A stretch of 64,000 nucleotides of DNA, from contig JAZKXO010000106.1 in assembly GCA_045611685.1 (NCBI GenBank), positions 62,001 through 126,000 of the forward strand, written 5' to 3'. The notes beneath the pieces were generated by a model. That model had not been told where the DNA came from. It searched no databases and saw only the letters and a list, made by a program, of their open reading frames with translations. Within the stretch, counting starts at the first letter, position 1. Each line of letters begins with the position of its first letter. The DNA is from SIG701 sp045611685. Its GTDB lineage: Bacteria; Bacillota; Clostridia; Oscillospirales; CAG-272. Both the position numbers and the translations under genes were made by a program. Below, in pieces: positions 8,671-17,316 of the stretch.

Positions 8671-10211
8671 TATTCGTCAACTCCTCTCAAAGACGGATTG
8701 AATGCATCGCGCAAGCCGTTACCAAACAGATTAAAGGAAATCATAAGGAGAGAAATAACAAGCGCGGGGAAAAGAATGATATGCGGGTCGGTCGCAAGGT
8801 AGCCTTGACCGTTGCCGAGGAGCGTACCGAGCGAAGTCATATTCTGGCTGTTAAAGTTAAAGATGCCAAGGTAGGAAAGGGTAGACTCCGTCATGATTGT
8901 GCTGGGAATAATAAGCACGCTCGACGTGATGATTGTGCCGAGGGAGTTCGGGAGAATGTGTTTGAACATAAGGCGGCGGTCTTTCGCACCAAGCGTTTTA
9001 GCGGCGAGCACGTACTCCTGGTTCTTGAAACGGTAGAACTGGGTACGCACACGGTAAGCGATACCGATCCAGCCTGTGAGGACGAACGCGAAAAGGACGC
9101 CGACGAAGGTTGATACCTTGCCCGTCTTTACGAGATGGAGATTAAACAGTGTCGCCACTACGATAAAGGGCGTTCCGTTAAGGATCTCGGTAATGCGTTC
9201 GAGAACGATATCGAGCCATCCCCCGTAGAAGCCTTCGATTGCACCGTAAATCGTACCGATAATCAGGTTGAGAACAGACACGGAAATAGAGAGCAGAAGG
9301 GAAAGGCGAACGCCGTATGCGAGACGGGTAAAGATGTCATAGCCCTGTGCATCCGTTCCAAAGAAGAAAGTAGGCTGATGACCAGTTTTCATAACGTAGT
9401 AGTTATAATAGAGAACGCGGACCTGCATCATGTTTTTATCTTTTTTGAGATAATCCATGACTTCACCGTTTTCGTTACGAATATAGTTATCCACATATTC
9501 GCCTTTTTGTATCTGGGCGAGCTTCATAACGTTGCCGTTCTCGTCGAGCGGCATATATGTGTCGGATTTGTACCAACAGTTTGCATCCGCAGGGTCAGCG
9601 CAGTAGGCGTTGTTGATATCAACCATGGGGTAGATGATTTGAAGGCCAAGCTCGCGCTCTTTTTCTTTGATTGCATTGTACTGATCCAGCGTAATCGTCA
9701 GATACTTGAAGCCGATCTCATGGCAGGAGTCAATACGGGCGTAGCGGTACGTGCGGCCACCCTCTGTGAACTCTTCGTCAACGGAGTAAATAGGGGAAAA
9801 TTCATTAGTAAAACCGGTTTCCCAGTCGCGGTTGCCCGTGCCGGCTATATTGTCAGCGGCACCTACACCGATCGCGTTGTAATAAATAAGGAATTTGTCA
9901 TTAATTTTCTTTTCGAGTGTGCCGTTATAGAAGGGTGTGTCACTCAAGGAATCAATACGGGGACGGATTTTTACGTACACACCGTCATTGGTTGAAATCT
10001 CATACGGGGAGAAAATCGGAGCGATAATGGCAAACAGAGTGATGGCAATAATAATAATTGCCGCAGTAATAGACGCTTTGTTCTTTTTGAAGCGAAGCCA
10101 AGCATCCATGAAGTAGCCGATTGGCTTTGTTTCGAATTTTTTGTCGTGAAGTTTTTCATCCAGTTGGGCAAACGCCAGCTTTTCTTTTGGAATATTGAAC
10201 TGCTTGTCCAT
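8670..10211 (-). CDS. oppC: Oligopeptide ABC transporter permease, OppC/DppC type, with long extracytoplasmic insertion
   Basis: 513 aa against a usual 280-320. A cytoplasmic N-terminus leads to TM1 (about 46-68). Then come about 210 extra soluble residues (70-280) before the family motif FGTDAQGYDIFTRLAYG, which normally follows TM1 closely. The insert should lie outside the membrane, where the binding protein docks. TM2-TM6 follow, with the EAA coupling loop YVLAAKTLGAKDRR (about 400-413) that contacts the ATPases. It shares base 8670 with the oppD start and ends two bases from the oppB stop. The insert contains three Cys residues (163, 204, 212) and is rich in Tyr, Asp and Asn. Confidence 0.9.
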   Translation of the reverse strand: MDKQFNIPKEKLAFAQLDEKLHDKKFETKPIGYFMDAWLRFKKNKASITAAIIIIAITLFAIIAPIFSPYEISTNDGVYVKIRPRIDSLSDTPFYNGTLEKKINDKFLIYYNAIGVGAADNIAGTGNRDWETGFTNEFSPIYSVDEEFTEGGRTYRYARIDSCHEIGFKYLTITLDQYNAIKEKERELGLQIIYPMVDINNAYCADPADANCWYKSDTYMPLDENGNVMKLAQIQKGEYVDNYIRNENGEVMDYLKKDKNMMQVRVLYYNYYVMKTGHQPTFFFGTDAQGYDIFTRLAYGVRLSLLLSISVSVLNLIIGTIYGAIEGFYGGWLDIVLERITEILNGTPFIVVATLFNLHLVKTGKVSTFVGVLFAFVLTGWIGIAYRVRTQFYRFKNQEYVLAAKTLGAKDRRLMFKHILPNSLGTIITSSVLIIPSTIMTESTLSYLGIFNFNSQNMTSLGTLLGNGQGYLATDPHIILFPALVISLLMISFNLFGNGLRDAFNPSLRGVDE

Positions 10212-10212
10212 A

Positions 10213-11175
10213 TTAGCGTTCCCCCATTCTGACTCGCGGATCCAAAAAACCGTAGCTCAGGTCAATGAGGATGGTTCCGGCAAGTCCGATTATAGTATAA
10301 AATGCAGTAGTAGCAATGAAAACGTCATAGTCAAGAAGATTGATGGAAGCGAGTATGAGTCCGCCGATTCCATTGACGGCAAAAATCTTTTCAATAATGA
10401 GAGAGCCGCCGAGAATGCTGATAAACATAGAGAGAATGGACGGAAGAATCGGCACCATAGCGTTTTTCAGTGCATGGCGTACCGTCGCCTGGGCGCGAGT
10501 AAGACCCTTTGTGCGTGCAAGGAGCATGTAATCACTCGTAAGTGATTCCGTAAGCTCTGCACGTGTGAAACGTGCAAGACCTGCGATCGTGCTGAAAGAA
10601 AGGGAAAGAACAGGCAGCACCATAGAGAGCAGCATTTTCCCCGACAACCAACTGCCTCCGGCATCATAGAGCGAAGACATAATGACAGGGAACCAACCGA
10701 GCTTGAAACCAAGGAGATACTGTACCAGGAATGCGTACACGTAACTGGGCACAGATACAAAAATCATGATGAGCGTTGAGAGAAGATGGTCCTGCCATTT
10801 ATTCTTTTTGACCGCGGCAAAAATACCGATAGCGATACCGATCGGCACAGAAAAGAGAATCGAGCCGACGTTTATAATGATAGTCGGAGGGAGACGGGAA
10901 GCGATAACGTCGCCAACATCACCCATATAGTCGATTTTCCATGAGGAACCCCAATCCCATTTGGTAACGACATTTTTTACGTAAATACCAAGCTGTACCA
11001 AAATGGGCTTGTTGTATCCGAGCGCTTCGCGGCGGGCCGCTTCAATTTTAGCCGCTTCACCAAGTCCTACCTCAGGCTGTAAGAGGCGGATCAAAATGAA
11101 ACAGATTGTCATAATGACCGCAAAGGTCAAGATGAGTGCACCGAGTCGTTTTAATACATATGTGAAAGTAGACAT
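10213..11175 (-). CDS. oppB: Oligopeptide ABC transporter permease, OppB/DppB type
   Basis: 320 aa, normal family length. The start at 11175 gives MSTFTYVLKRLGALILTF, the classic OppB N-terminus with TM1, and follows GGGGAT. The 57-residue upstream extension has no family likeness and runs through the intergenic hairpin, so it is rejected. Six membrane segments and the EAA loop DYMLLARTKGLTRAQ are visible. With the OppC-type partner it forms the membrane pore. It is the first permease gene after the binding-protein gene; a stem-loop in the 222-bp gap may set the ratio of binding protein to permease. Confidence 0.92.
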   Translation of the reverse strand: MSTFTYVLKRLGALILTFAVIMTICFILIRLLQPEVGLGEAAKIEAARREALGYNKPILVQLGIYVKNVVTKWDWGSSWKIDYMGDVGDVIASRLPPTIIINVGSILFSVPIGIAIGIFAAVKKNKWQDHLLSTLIMIFVSVPSYVYAFLVQYLLGFKLGWFPVIMSSLYDAGGSWLSGKMLLSMVLPVLSLSFSTIAGLARFTRAELTESLTSDYMLLARTKGLTRAQATVRHALKNAMVPILPSILSMFISILGGSLIIEKIFAVNGIGGLILASINLLDYDVFIATTAFYTIIGLAGTILIDLSYGFLDPRVRMGER

Positions 11176-11320
11176 GTATAAAATCCCCAATCTGATTTGT
11201 CTTGCGAGAACCGATTTCACGTAGGCAACATCCGTCACATCCGAATGCAAGCGCTTTTTACGGACTAAAATCCCCGTTTTTCGTGGCTTGCATACAGGTA
11301 TCGCGGATGTTGATATAGCA

Positions 11321-11356
11321 AAATTTTCGGGGCATCGTAAAGACACCCCGAAATTT
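11321..11356 (-). terminator. Terminator-like stem-loop between oppA and oppB
   Basis: On the minus strand, AAATTTCGGGG pairs with CCCCGAAAATTT around a 13-nt loop, followed by TTTTG. The U-tract is poor, so partial read-through is likely. This is a common way to make more binding protein than transporter from one operon. Confidence 0.6.
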
Positions 11357-11397
11357 GCTAAATCGGTGTAGTGTTGCTATTTAGTTGTTCTTTTGGA

Positions 11398-13842
11398 TTA
11401 TTCGTAGCTCAGAGTGCCGCCCTGCTCAGCAACGTATGCTTCCCAAGCTGCATCATCGTAGTTGTAGGTCATAAGACGGATTCCGCCGTAGCCGTACATG
11501 ATGTTGTAGTTGAGGGTAGCGTACTGGATCTGCTGAGAGTAGAGAGCAACTGCGGTCTCAGCTGCGAAGGGGATGCACTGGTAAGAACCGAGAACTGCAT
11601 TCTCAAGAGCAGCAAAGATGGAGAGCTGAACGTCAGCGTCAAGGATAGCAGCCTCAATGGTGTTGCCCTCTGCGTCCTGGATACCGCCGTTGATAAGCTT
11701 AGCCCAATCCTGGAGAGTATGGGTAACGGTTTCAGCGGTGCCGTCGCCGTTTACATCAACTGTCAACTCAAGTGTTTCCTTGGAGGGATCCCAACCGCAG
11801 GACTCATGGATAGCATCGATGCCGCCCATGTAATCCGGCTCAGTGTAGCAACGGATGGTGGAGATCGGGTAGAAGGCTGCGCCGCCCCATGCACCGCGGA
11901 TCATTTCAATCTTACCCTGCGCAACGTCGAGGTAACGGTTGGCGGCACCGCAGTTGAATACAACGGAAACCTTGCCTTCAAAGCCGGTGCCAACGGTAGC
12001 AGCGGTGAGGAACTCGTTAAGGAGCTGCTCCTGCTTGAGGTCGTCAGCGGTGAGTTCGGTAGCAGCGGAAGCCATGCAGTTGATGACAACCTTCTGGCCG
12101 TCGGTGTAGTTACCGTCAGCCTTAGCCTGCTCGTATACAGCCTGGAAGAGCTTCTTAGCTTCTTCGAGGTCGTAACCGGTTACAGCGTTGTAAGCGGCGT
12201 CGATGTCTGCATACTGTTTACCTTCGCCGTATTCGATGCCGTACAGATCGAGAACTGCTTTCTTAGCAACATCGGTGTTACGGTAGATGGAGTCAGGGTT
12301 GTTAGCAACGTCGTAGTAGTAGAGGCTGTTGAAGAGATAGTAAGCCGGTTTGTAAGCGGGCGTAGCCTGCTGTGCAAACGTGGTTCTGTCCATAGAAAGG
12401 GAGATTGCCTTACGGAAATCGTCGTAAGAGAGAACCTTCTTGTTCACATCTGCGCTCGGCTCAAGAGCAGCGAGCTTGTTGATGTCGGTAGCGAAGACGT
12501 AACGGAAGGTGTAAGTCTGATCGGTCTTGAGGAGGTAATCAGACATTCTGTAAGTGTTCATATCGTCACTGGTGAGATCTACGCCGTCCAGCTTACCCTG
12601 GTTGAAGAGCTGGAGAGCAGTGTTGTGATCAGCGATGATGTCGCACTTGATAGCAGTGGTCATATACTGACCTTCGTGCTTACCGTCGGTATAGCCGTAC
12701 CACTCAGGGTTTCTCTCGAGAACGAACTGCTTGTCGGTTTCGAAAGCGGAGAGTTTGTACGGACCGTAGGACATGTAAGTGTCAACGGAAGTACCGTAGT
12801 TGGTAGTAACGAGTTCACCGGTGGTGTCCTTGCCTGCTTCGTAGAGGCCTTCATGAACGATCCAGTTGGAGGTCATGTTGGTCAAGAAGTAGAACATCTG
12901 AACCTGCTGAGCGGTGATGTAGGTCAGCTCGTACTCGCCGGACTTGAAGATACCTACGTTCTCGAAGTTATAAGGTTCGGAGAAGGTGCCGGTGTTGTAG
13001 AAGAGCATCTCTTTGAAGTAGTTCTCTTCGTACGCAAGGCCGAAGGCAGCCAGGAAGTTGGTTGCAACAGTCTTAGCGGCTTCCTTCGTGGTGTCGTTGA
13101 TTTCAACGTAACCGAAGGAGTTCTGGTTGTCAGCGAGAATGCCGTATGCAGCGGTATCGATGTAACCCATATCCATGAGATCGTATACGGAATAAGAACC
13201 GGTGAGGGTCATACCGTAAGAGGTGAGGTGCATGTATACGGTGTTGTTCTCGATGTCATAGGAGTAATCGGGGGTATCATTCTCGCCGTAAGCGGGAACA
13301 ACTGCTGCGTAGATCGGGGTTTCGGAGCTGAAGTACTTATTAGCATTCAGAATGGCAGTAGAACCGCTGTAATAGGTGTTAGCGCGGTAGTTCTGCATTT
13401 TGGGATCAAGCAGAGCCTTGATCGAATACATGTAAGTGTCAGCGTTGATTACGTCGCCGTTTGCCCATTTTGCGTCGGGATTAAGGGTGATCTTGTAGAC
13501 GCGTCCTTCGTCCTCGGTGATGCCCCATTTTTCCTTATCGGCAAAGTCTTTGGTGATGTCGTCGATGGCAGTAGCCATTTCGTAAACCCACTGGTAGTTT
13601 ACGCCGTCTTCTGCGATAGAAACATCAACGAGACCCATTTCGGCATAGCCGGCAATGTAGTTGTCTGCGTTGGTCTCCCAGGTGTGGGGATTCCAGTTCA
13701 GCGGACTGGCGCCCAAGAAGTCGTTAAGCGTATAGGACTTTTCGTCGTCGCCAGTGGGACCGCAGCTTGCAAGGCTTGCAAGGCTGGTGCAGAGCATCAG
13801 TGTTGCAAGTGCGAGTGCAAGAAGTTTGGTCTTAGTGCGCAT
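11398..13842 (-). CDS. oppA: Oligopeptide-binding lipoprotein (SBP_bac_5 family), enlarged
   Basis: 814 aa against a usual 520-600. A lipoprotein signal peptide ends in LASC with Cys27 as the lipid anchor, so it acts on the outer face of the membrane. The body follows the SBP_bac_5 pattern: an early LNDFLGASPLNWNPHTWETN-like segment, YKITLNPDAKWANGDVINAD, and a later AISLSMDRTTFAQQ block. It delivers peptides to the OppBCDF complex encoded just downstream. The extra length matches the enlarged OppC outer domain, suggesting a remodelled docking surface. Codon use is strongly biased, so it is probably abundant. A consensus-like promoter and AGGAGG site precede it. Confidence 0.92.
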   Translation of the reverse strand: MRTKTKLLALALATLMLCTSLASLASCGPTGDDEKSYTLNDFLGASPLNWNPHTWETNADNYIAGYAEMGLVDVSIAEDGVNYQWVYEMATAIDDITKDFADKEKWGITEDEGRVYKITLNPDAKWANGDVINADTYMYSIKALLDPKMQNYRANTYYSGSTAILNANKYFSSETPIYAAVVPAYGENDTPDYSYDIENNTVYMHLTSYGMTLTGSYSVYDLMDMGYIDTAAYGILADNQNSFGYVEINDTTKEAAKTVATNFLAAFGLAYEENYFKEMLFYNTGTFSEPYNFENVGIFKSGEYELTYITAQQVQMFYFLTNMTSNWIVHEGLYEAGKDTTGELVTTNYGTSVDTYMSYGPYKLSAFETDKQFVLERNPEWYGYTDGKHEGQYMTTAIKCDIIADHNTALQLFNQGKLDGVDLTSDDMNTYRMSDYLLKTDQTYTFRYVFATDINKLAALEPSADVNKKVLSYDDFRKAISLSMDRTTFAQQATPAYKPAYYLFNSLYYYDVANNPDSIYRNTDVAKKAVLDLYGIEYGEGKQYADIDAAYNAVTGYDLEEAKKLFQAVYEQAKADGNYTDGQKVVINCMASAATELTADDLKQEQLLNEFLTAATVGTGFEGKVSVVFNCGAANRYLDVAQGKIEMIRGAWGGAAFYPISTIRCYTEPDYMGGIDAIHESCGWDPSKETLELTVDVNGDGTAETVTHTLQDWAKLINGGIQDAEGNTIEAAILDADVQLSIFAALENAVLGSYQCIPFAAETAVALYSQQIQYATLNYNIMYGYGGIRLMTYNYDDAAWEAYVAEQGGTLSYE

Positions 13843-13900
13843 GTGAGGTCCTCCTAAAAAATTAATGTATTATGCGGAATTATCATTCCACACTGCAAAT

Positions 13901-13929
13901 ATTTTATCACAAAAACCTCTGAAGGTCAA
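13901..13929 (-). promoter_or_regulatory. Promoter of the oppA-B-C-D-F operon
   Basis: On the minus strand TTGACC (13929-13924), 17-bp spacer, TAAAAT (13906-13901). It sits 59 bp upstream of the oppA start. A short GGAAT/ATTCC stem lies in the leader at about 13874-13889. Confidence 0.7.
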
Positions 13930-14023
13930 GTTATACTTTACTTTTTTGCAAAATAAATATGAATATTTTCCACAAATGGGAGAAAAATGGACACAATTTG
14001 TCAAAAATATTTATTCCATTTTA

Positions 14024-14701
14024 TTAGTCGTTTGTAAGGTTTCCGTTTCCGCTTACAGGAATTGCATCGCCCAGATAGGTCGGTTCGGGCATAAAGATGC
14101 ATTTGGCGAAATCCTTCGTGCGTGCTGCAAATTCTCGCAGATTGCGCATCCCCTGTCCTCTGTACGTTCTGAGATCAGCCGAAACGCCGACGGCTTCGAG
14201 GCCCAGCCGATCAGCTATATAAAGGGCTCGCGGAAGATGATACTCCTGCGTAACGATAATCACTCGCTTTGCCTTGAATACATCGCGAGCACGGTACAGA
14301 CTTTCGTAGGTAGAGAATCCCGCGTGATCCATAAATACGTTTTCGGAAGGTACGCCGCGTTCTGTCGCGAAGTCTTTCATTACGCCTACTTCGTTGTACT
14401 CTTGGCGCCCGTGATCGCCGGTCATGAGAATTTTATCCGGTGCGCCTAACTCATAAAGCTGCAGTCCTGTTTTCAGGCGATCCTCCAGCATATGACTCGG
14501 TGAACCGTCATCGCGCACGCCGGCACCGAGGATGAGAATGCAGTCGGCATCAAAACTTGCCGCCTTGTCGGCGGATAGAATCTTATCTTTTGCTGCCGAA
14601 ACCAAACAAATATTGATAATAAGAAGTGCAGATACGGCGAGCAGTCCCAAAACCAGAACGAATAGAAGGAGCCTGCGCCACCGTTTTCTTTTTGCAACCA
14701 T
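14024..14701 (-). CDS. SanA/YdcF-like DUF218 membrane protein
   Basis: 225 aa with a basic N-terminus and one membrane segment (about 9-32), then a DUF218 (ElyC/SanA/YdcF) domain outside or at the membrane. The domain signature starts at DCILILGAGVRDDGSPS and continues with LEDRLKTGLQLY, ILMTGDHG, FMDHAGFSTYES and VIIVTQEYHLPRAL, with the conserved Asp, Glu and His in place. Family members affect envelope barrier function and cell-wall precursor use, but the reaction is not settled. A terminator lies between it and serA upstream, so it probably depends on read-through or on a weak promoter I cannot place. Confidence 0.85.
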   Translation of the reverse strand: MVAKRKRWRRLLLFVLVLGLLAVSALLIINICLVSAAKDKILSADKAASFDADCILILGAGVRDDGSPSHMLEDRLKTGLQLYELGAPDKILMTGDHGRQEYNEVGVMKDFATERGVPSENVFMDHAGFSTYESLYRARDVFKAKRVIIVTQEYHLPRALYIADRLGLEAVGVSADLRTYRGQGMRNLREFAARTKDFAKCIFMPEPTYLGDAIPVSGNGNLTND

Positions 14702-14721
14702 GTCTACCTCCTTTTATATGC

Positions 14722-14752
14722 AAAAACCGGCAGCGAATCCGCCGCCGGTTTT
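14722..14752 (-). terminator. Intrinsic terminator downstream of serA
   Basis: AAAACCGGC and GCCGGTTTT arms (14723-14731 and 14744-14752) with an inner GCG/CGC pair and a T5 run on the minus strand. It closes the serC-serA transcript. Confidence 0.85.
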
Positions 14753-14765
14753 AGGTGATATGTAA

Positions 14766-15920
14766 TCAAGCAATTTTGATAACGCGGATGATGCCTTCCA
14801 TGGAAGAGATGCTTGCAAGCATGGCGTCCGTGATATCGGAATTGGTCTCTGCGATCGTGCAGGCGAAATCGCCCTTGGATGAGTTGACAAGATTCTCAAT
14901 GTTGATGTTCTGTTCAGCGAGAGAGCCTGTGATATGAGAAATCATGTTCGGAATATTCTTATGAAGGATCACGACGCGGTGGTCAGCCGTGCGCTCCAGA
15001 CGAACGTTTGGATAGTTTACGCTGTTTTTGATATTGCCGTTTTCAAGAAAATCAATGATTTCGTTAGCGGCCATTACTGCGCAGTTGTCTTCGCTTTCTT
15101 CCGTGGAAGCACCGAGATGCGGGATGGCTACGATGCCCTTAACATTAATGCTTTCTTCGGTGGGGAAGTCGGTAACGTAGGATGCGACCTTGCCCGAAGC
15201 CAAAGCTTCCTTCAGATCGGCGATGTTTACAAGATCAGCACGGGAGAGATTGAGGATGCGCACGCCGTCCTTCATCTTTGCGATCGTGTCTTTGTTGATC
15301 ATGTTCTTCGTCTGCGGGGTAGCCGGAACGTGCAGGGTGATGTAGTCGCATTGCTCGAAGACTTCGTCATAGGATGCAGCCTTCTGGATAGCGCGGGAGA
15401 GATGCCACGCACCGTCGATCGTGATGTACGGATCACATCCGACAACGTTCATGCCGAGGGATTTGGCGGCGTTTGCTACCATACCGCCGATCGCGCCGAG
15501 ACCGATTACGCCAAGCGTCTTGCCGGCGATCTCGCATCCTGCATAGGCGGACTTGCCTTTTTCAACGGATTTTGCAACGTCAGTGGTAAGGGTAGAAGCC
15601 CACTGAATACCGCCAACGATGTCGCGGGATGCGAGCATCAATGCGGCGATTGCAAGCTCTTTTACGCCGTTGGCGTTTGCACCCGGTGTGTTGAAAACAA
15701 CGATACCCTGGTTGGCGCAAGCCTCAACGGGGATATTGTTAACGCCGGCACCCGCACGGCCGATTGCTTTCAGCTCGGGACCGAACGTCATATCATGCAT
15801 AGCGGCGGAACGGACCAGGATAGCATCCGGTGCCGTTACAGCGTCGCCGACTTCGTAATTCGCACCGAATTGCGCAAGACCGACGGGGGAAATTTTATTA
15901 AGAAGCTGAATCTTAGCCAT
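14766..15920 (-). CDS. serA: D-3-phosphoglycerate dehydrogenase with ACT domain
   Basis: 384 aa. It oxidises 3-phosphoglycerate to 3-phosphohydroxypyruvate with NAD, the first step of serine synthesis in the cytosol. The Rossmann motif GVIGLGAIGG lies at about 138-147. The catalytic Arg is in NLSRADLV, the Glu in PTEESINVK and the His in IPHLGASTEES. The last 70 residues form one ACT domain (from about 315, RVVILHKNIPNMIS), the usual site of serine feedback. This is the short form, without the extra ASB domain of the Bacillus enzyme. It follows serC by 33 bp in the same transcript; no serB is seen. Confidence 0.95.
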   Translation of the reverse strand: MAKIQLLNKISPVGLAQFGANYEVGDAVTAPDAILVRSAAMHDMTFGPELKAIGRAGAGVNNIPVEACANQGIVVFNTPGANANGVKELAIAALMLASRDIVGGIQWASTLTTDVAKSVEKGKSAYAGCEIAGKTLGVIGLGAIGGMVANAAKSLGMNVVGCDPYITIDGAWHLSRAIQKAASYDEVFEQCDYITLHVPATPQTKNMINKDTIAKMKDGVRILNLSRADLVNIADLKEALASGKVASYVTDFPTEESINVKGIVAIPHLGASTEESEDNCAVMAANEIIDFLENGNIKNSVNYPNVRLERTADHRVVILHKNIPNMISHITGSLAEQNINIENLVNSSKGDFACTIAETNSDITDAMLASISSMEGIIRVIKIA

Positions 15921-15953
15921 TTTAGTGTTCTCCTCTAGGTTATGTGTACTCTG

Positions 15954-17039
15954 TTATTTGGGGTTCTTCGCCGCAAAATCCTTCATGAAAGCGACGAGTG
16001 CTTCTACGCCTTCGTAAGGCATAGCATTGTAGATAGAAGCGCGCATACCGCCGACGGAGCGGTGGCCCTTCAGATTTTTAAGGCCCTGCGCACCGGCCTC
16101 GGATGCAAATTTTTTGTCGAGGTCGGCGTCTCCGGTGACAAACGTAACGTTCATCATGGAGCGGCTTGCCTTTTCAACAGGGGCAACATAGTAATCCTGG
16201 CTGTCGAGGTAGTCGTAAAGGAGATTAGCTTTCTTCTCGTTCAACTCCTTCATCTTCTCAAGACCGCCAAGATCGAGAATCCACTCGTAAACGAGCTTTG
16301 CCACGTAGATCGGCCAGCAGGGAGGTGTATTATACATAGAACCGTTATCGGCCGCCAGTTTGTAGTCGAGCATAGCGGGAGTATCGGGACGGGCGTTGCC
16401 GATGAGATCCTCGCGGATGATTACCACGGTCAAGCCCGCGGGAGCCATGTTTTTCTGTGCACCCGCGTAGATCATACCGAACTTGGAAACGTCAACCGGC
16501 TCGGAGATGATGCAGGAGGACATATCGGCAACAAGCGGAATATCACCGGTATCGGGGATGTAGTTGAACTTGGTGCCGTAGATGGTGTTATTATAGCAGA
16601 TATGTACGTAGTCGGCATCGGGACGGAATGATTCGCGGGTGGTCTCGGGAATCTTTGCGAAGTTTACATCCTTCGAGGAAGCGGCTGCAACAACGTCGCC
16701 GTATTTCTGTGCTTCCTGGAAAGCCTTCGTAGAGAACTGACCGGAAAGAATGTAGTCAGCCTTCTTGTTTTTATTCATAAGATTCAGAGGAACAGCTGCA
16801 AACTGGGTGGAAGCGCCGCCCTGCAGAAACAGCACCTTGTAATTGTCCGGAATGGACATCACGGCGCGGAGCTTTGCCTCTGCGTCTGCAATAATCGGTT
16901 CAAAAGCCGGAGATCGGTGGCTCATCTCCATAACAGACATACCGGTATCGCCGTAGCACAAGAGATCCTTTTGTGCCTGTTCGAGTACGGTGAGGGGGAG
17001 CATGGAGGGGCCTGCCGAAAAGTTATAAACCCTGTTCAT
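15954..17039 (-). CDS. serC: Phosphoserine aminotransferase
   Basis: 361 aa PLP enzyme converting 3-phosphohydroxypyruvate and glutamate to phosphoserine, the second step of serine synthesis. The N-terminus MNRVYNFSAGPSMLP is typical and follows AAAGGA. A 20-residue longer start reaching 17099 lacks a ribosome site and is rejected. The substrate loop LQGGASTQFAAVP, VADMSSCI, and the Schiff-base Lys in YAGAQKNMAPAG are visible, with MSHRSP near the start and HRSVGGMRASIYN near the end. It is first in the serC-serA operon behind a perfect-consensus promoter. Confidence 0.96.
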   Translation of the reverse strand: MNRVYNFSAGPSMLPLTVLEQAQKDLLCYGDTGMSVMEMSHRSPAFEPIIADAEAKLRAVMSIPDNYKVLFLQGGASTQFAAVPLNLMNKNKKADYILSGQFSTKAFQEAQKYGDVVAAASSKDVNFAKIPETTRESFRPDADYVHICYNNTIYGTKFNYIPDTGDIPLVADMSSCIISEPVDVSKFGMIYAGAQKNMAPAGLTVVIIREDLIGNARPDTPAMLDYKLAADNGSMYNTPPCWPIYVAKLVYEWILDLGGLEKMKELNEKKANLLYDYLDSQDYYVAPVEKASRSMMNVTFVTGDADLDKKFASEAGAQGLKNLKGHRSVGGMRASIYNAMPYEGVEALVAFMKDFAAKNPK

Positions 17040-17112
17040 GAATATGATCCTTTCTGAAAAGAAATATAAAATTAATTTCCGCGCACGCGAAGCATACATG
17101 CGGTTATTAATA

Positions 17113-17141
17113 ATTATACAACGCTAAAGGTATGTTGTCAA
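17113..17141 (-). promoter_or_regulatory. Perfect-consensus sigma-A promoter of serC-serA
   Basis: On the minus strand TTGACA (17141-17136), 17-bp spacer, TATAAT (17118-17113). All twelve hexamer bases match. TGTCAatGACA around the -35 box forms a short inverted repeat that could serve as an operator, though that is speculative. Confidence 0.88.
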
Positions 17142-17316
17142 TGACAAATGAGAAGAATGTGCGTTTTTTTCACACATTTCACACCATTTTCTTTTGACGG
17201 AGAAACAATTTCTTCAAAATGAATTTTTTTTGTAAGATTTATGCAAATGATGCGTTTTTATGTATGAACAGACGGGCGGTGTCCCGCAGAAAACTTACTA
17301 TTCCAAGGAGGTATTT

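Noticed and set aside
11371..13857. 828-codon open frame on the plus strand opposite oppA
   Set aside because: The product is a repetitive Val/Gly/Ser-rich artefact of biased codons. The minus-strand lipoprotein has lipobox, family motifs, promoter and ribosome site.
17142..17316. Promoter for the DUF4349 gene, for example TTGACG near 17198
   Set aside because: No -10 hexamer lies at 16-18 bp from it. The region is simply T-rich, so no promoter is annotated.
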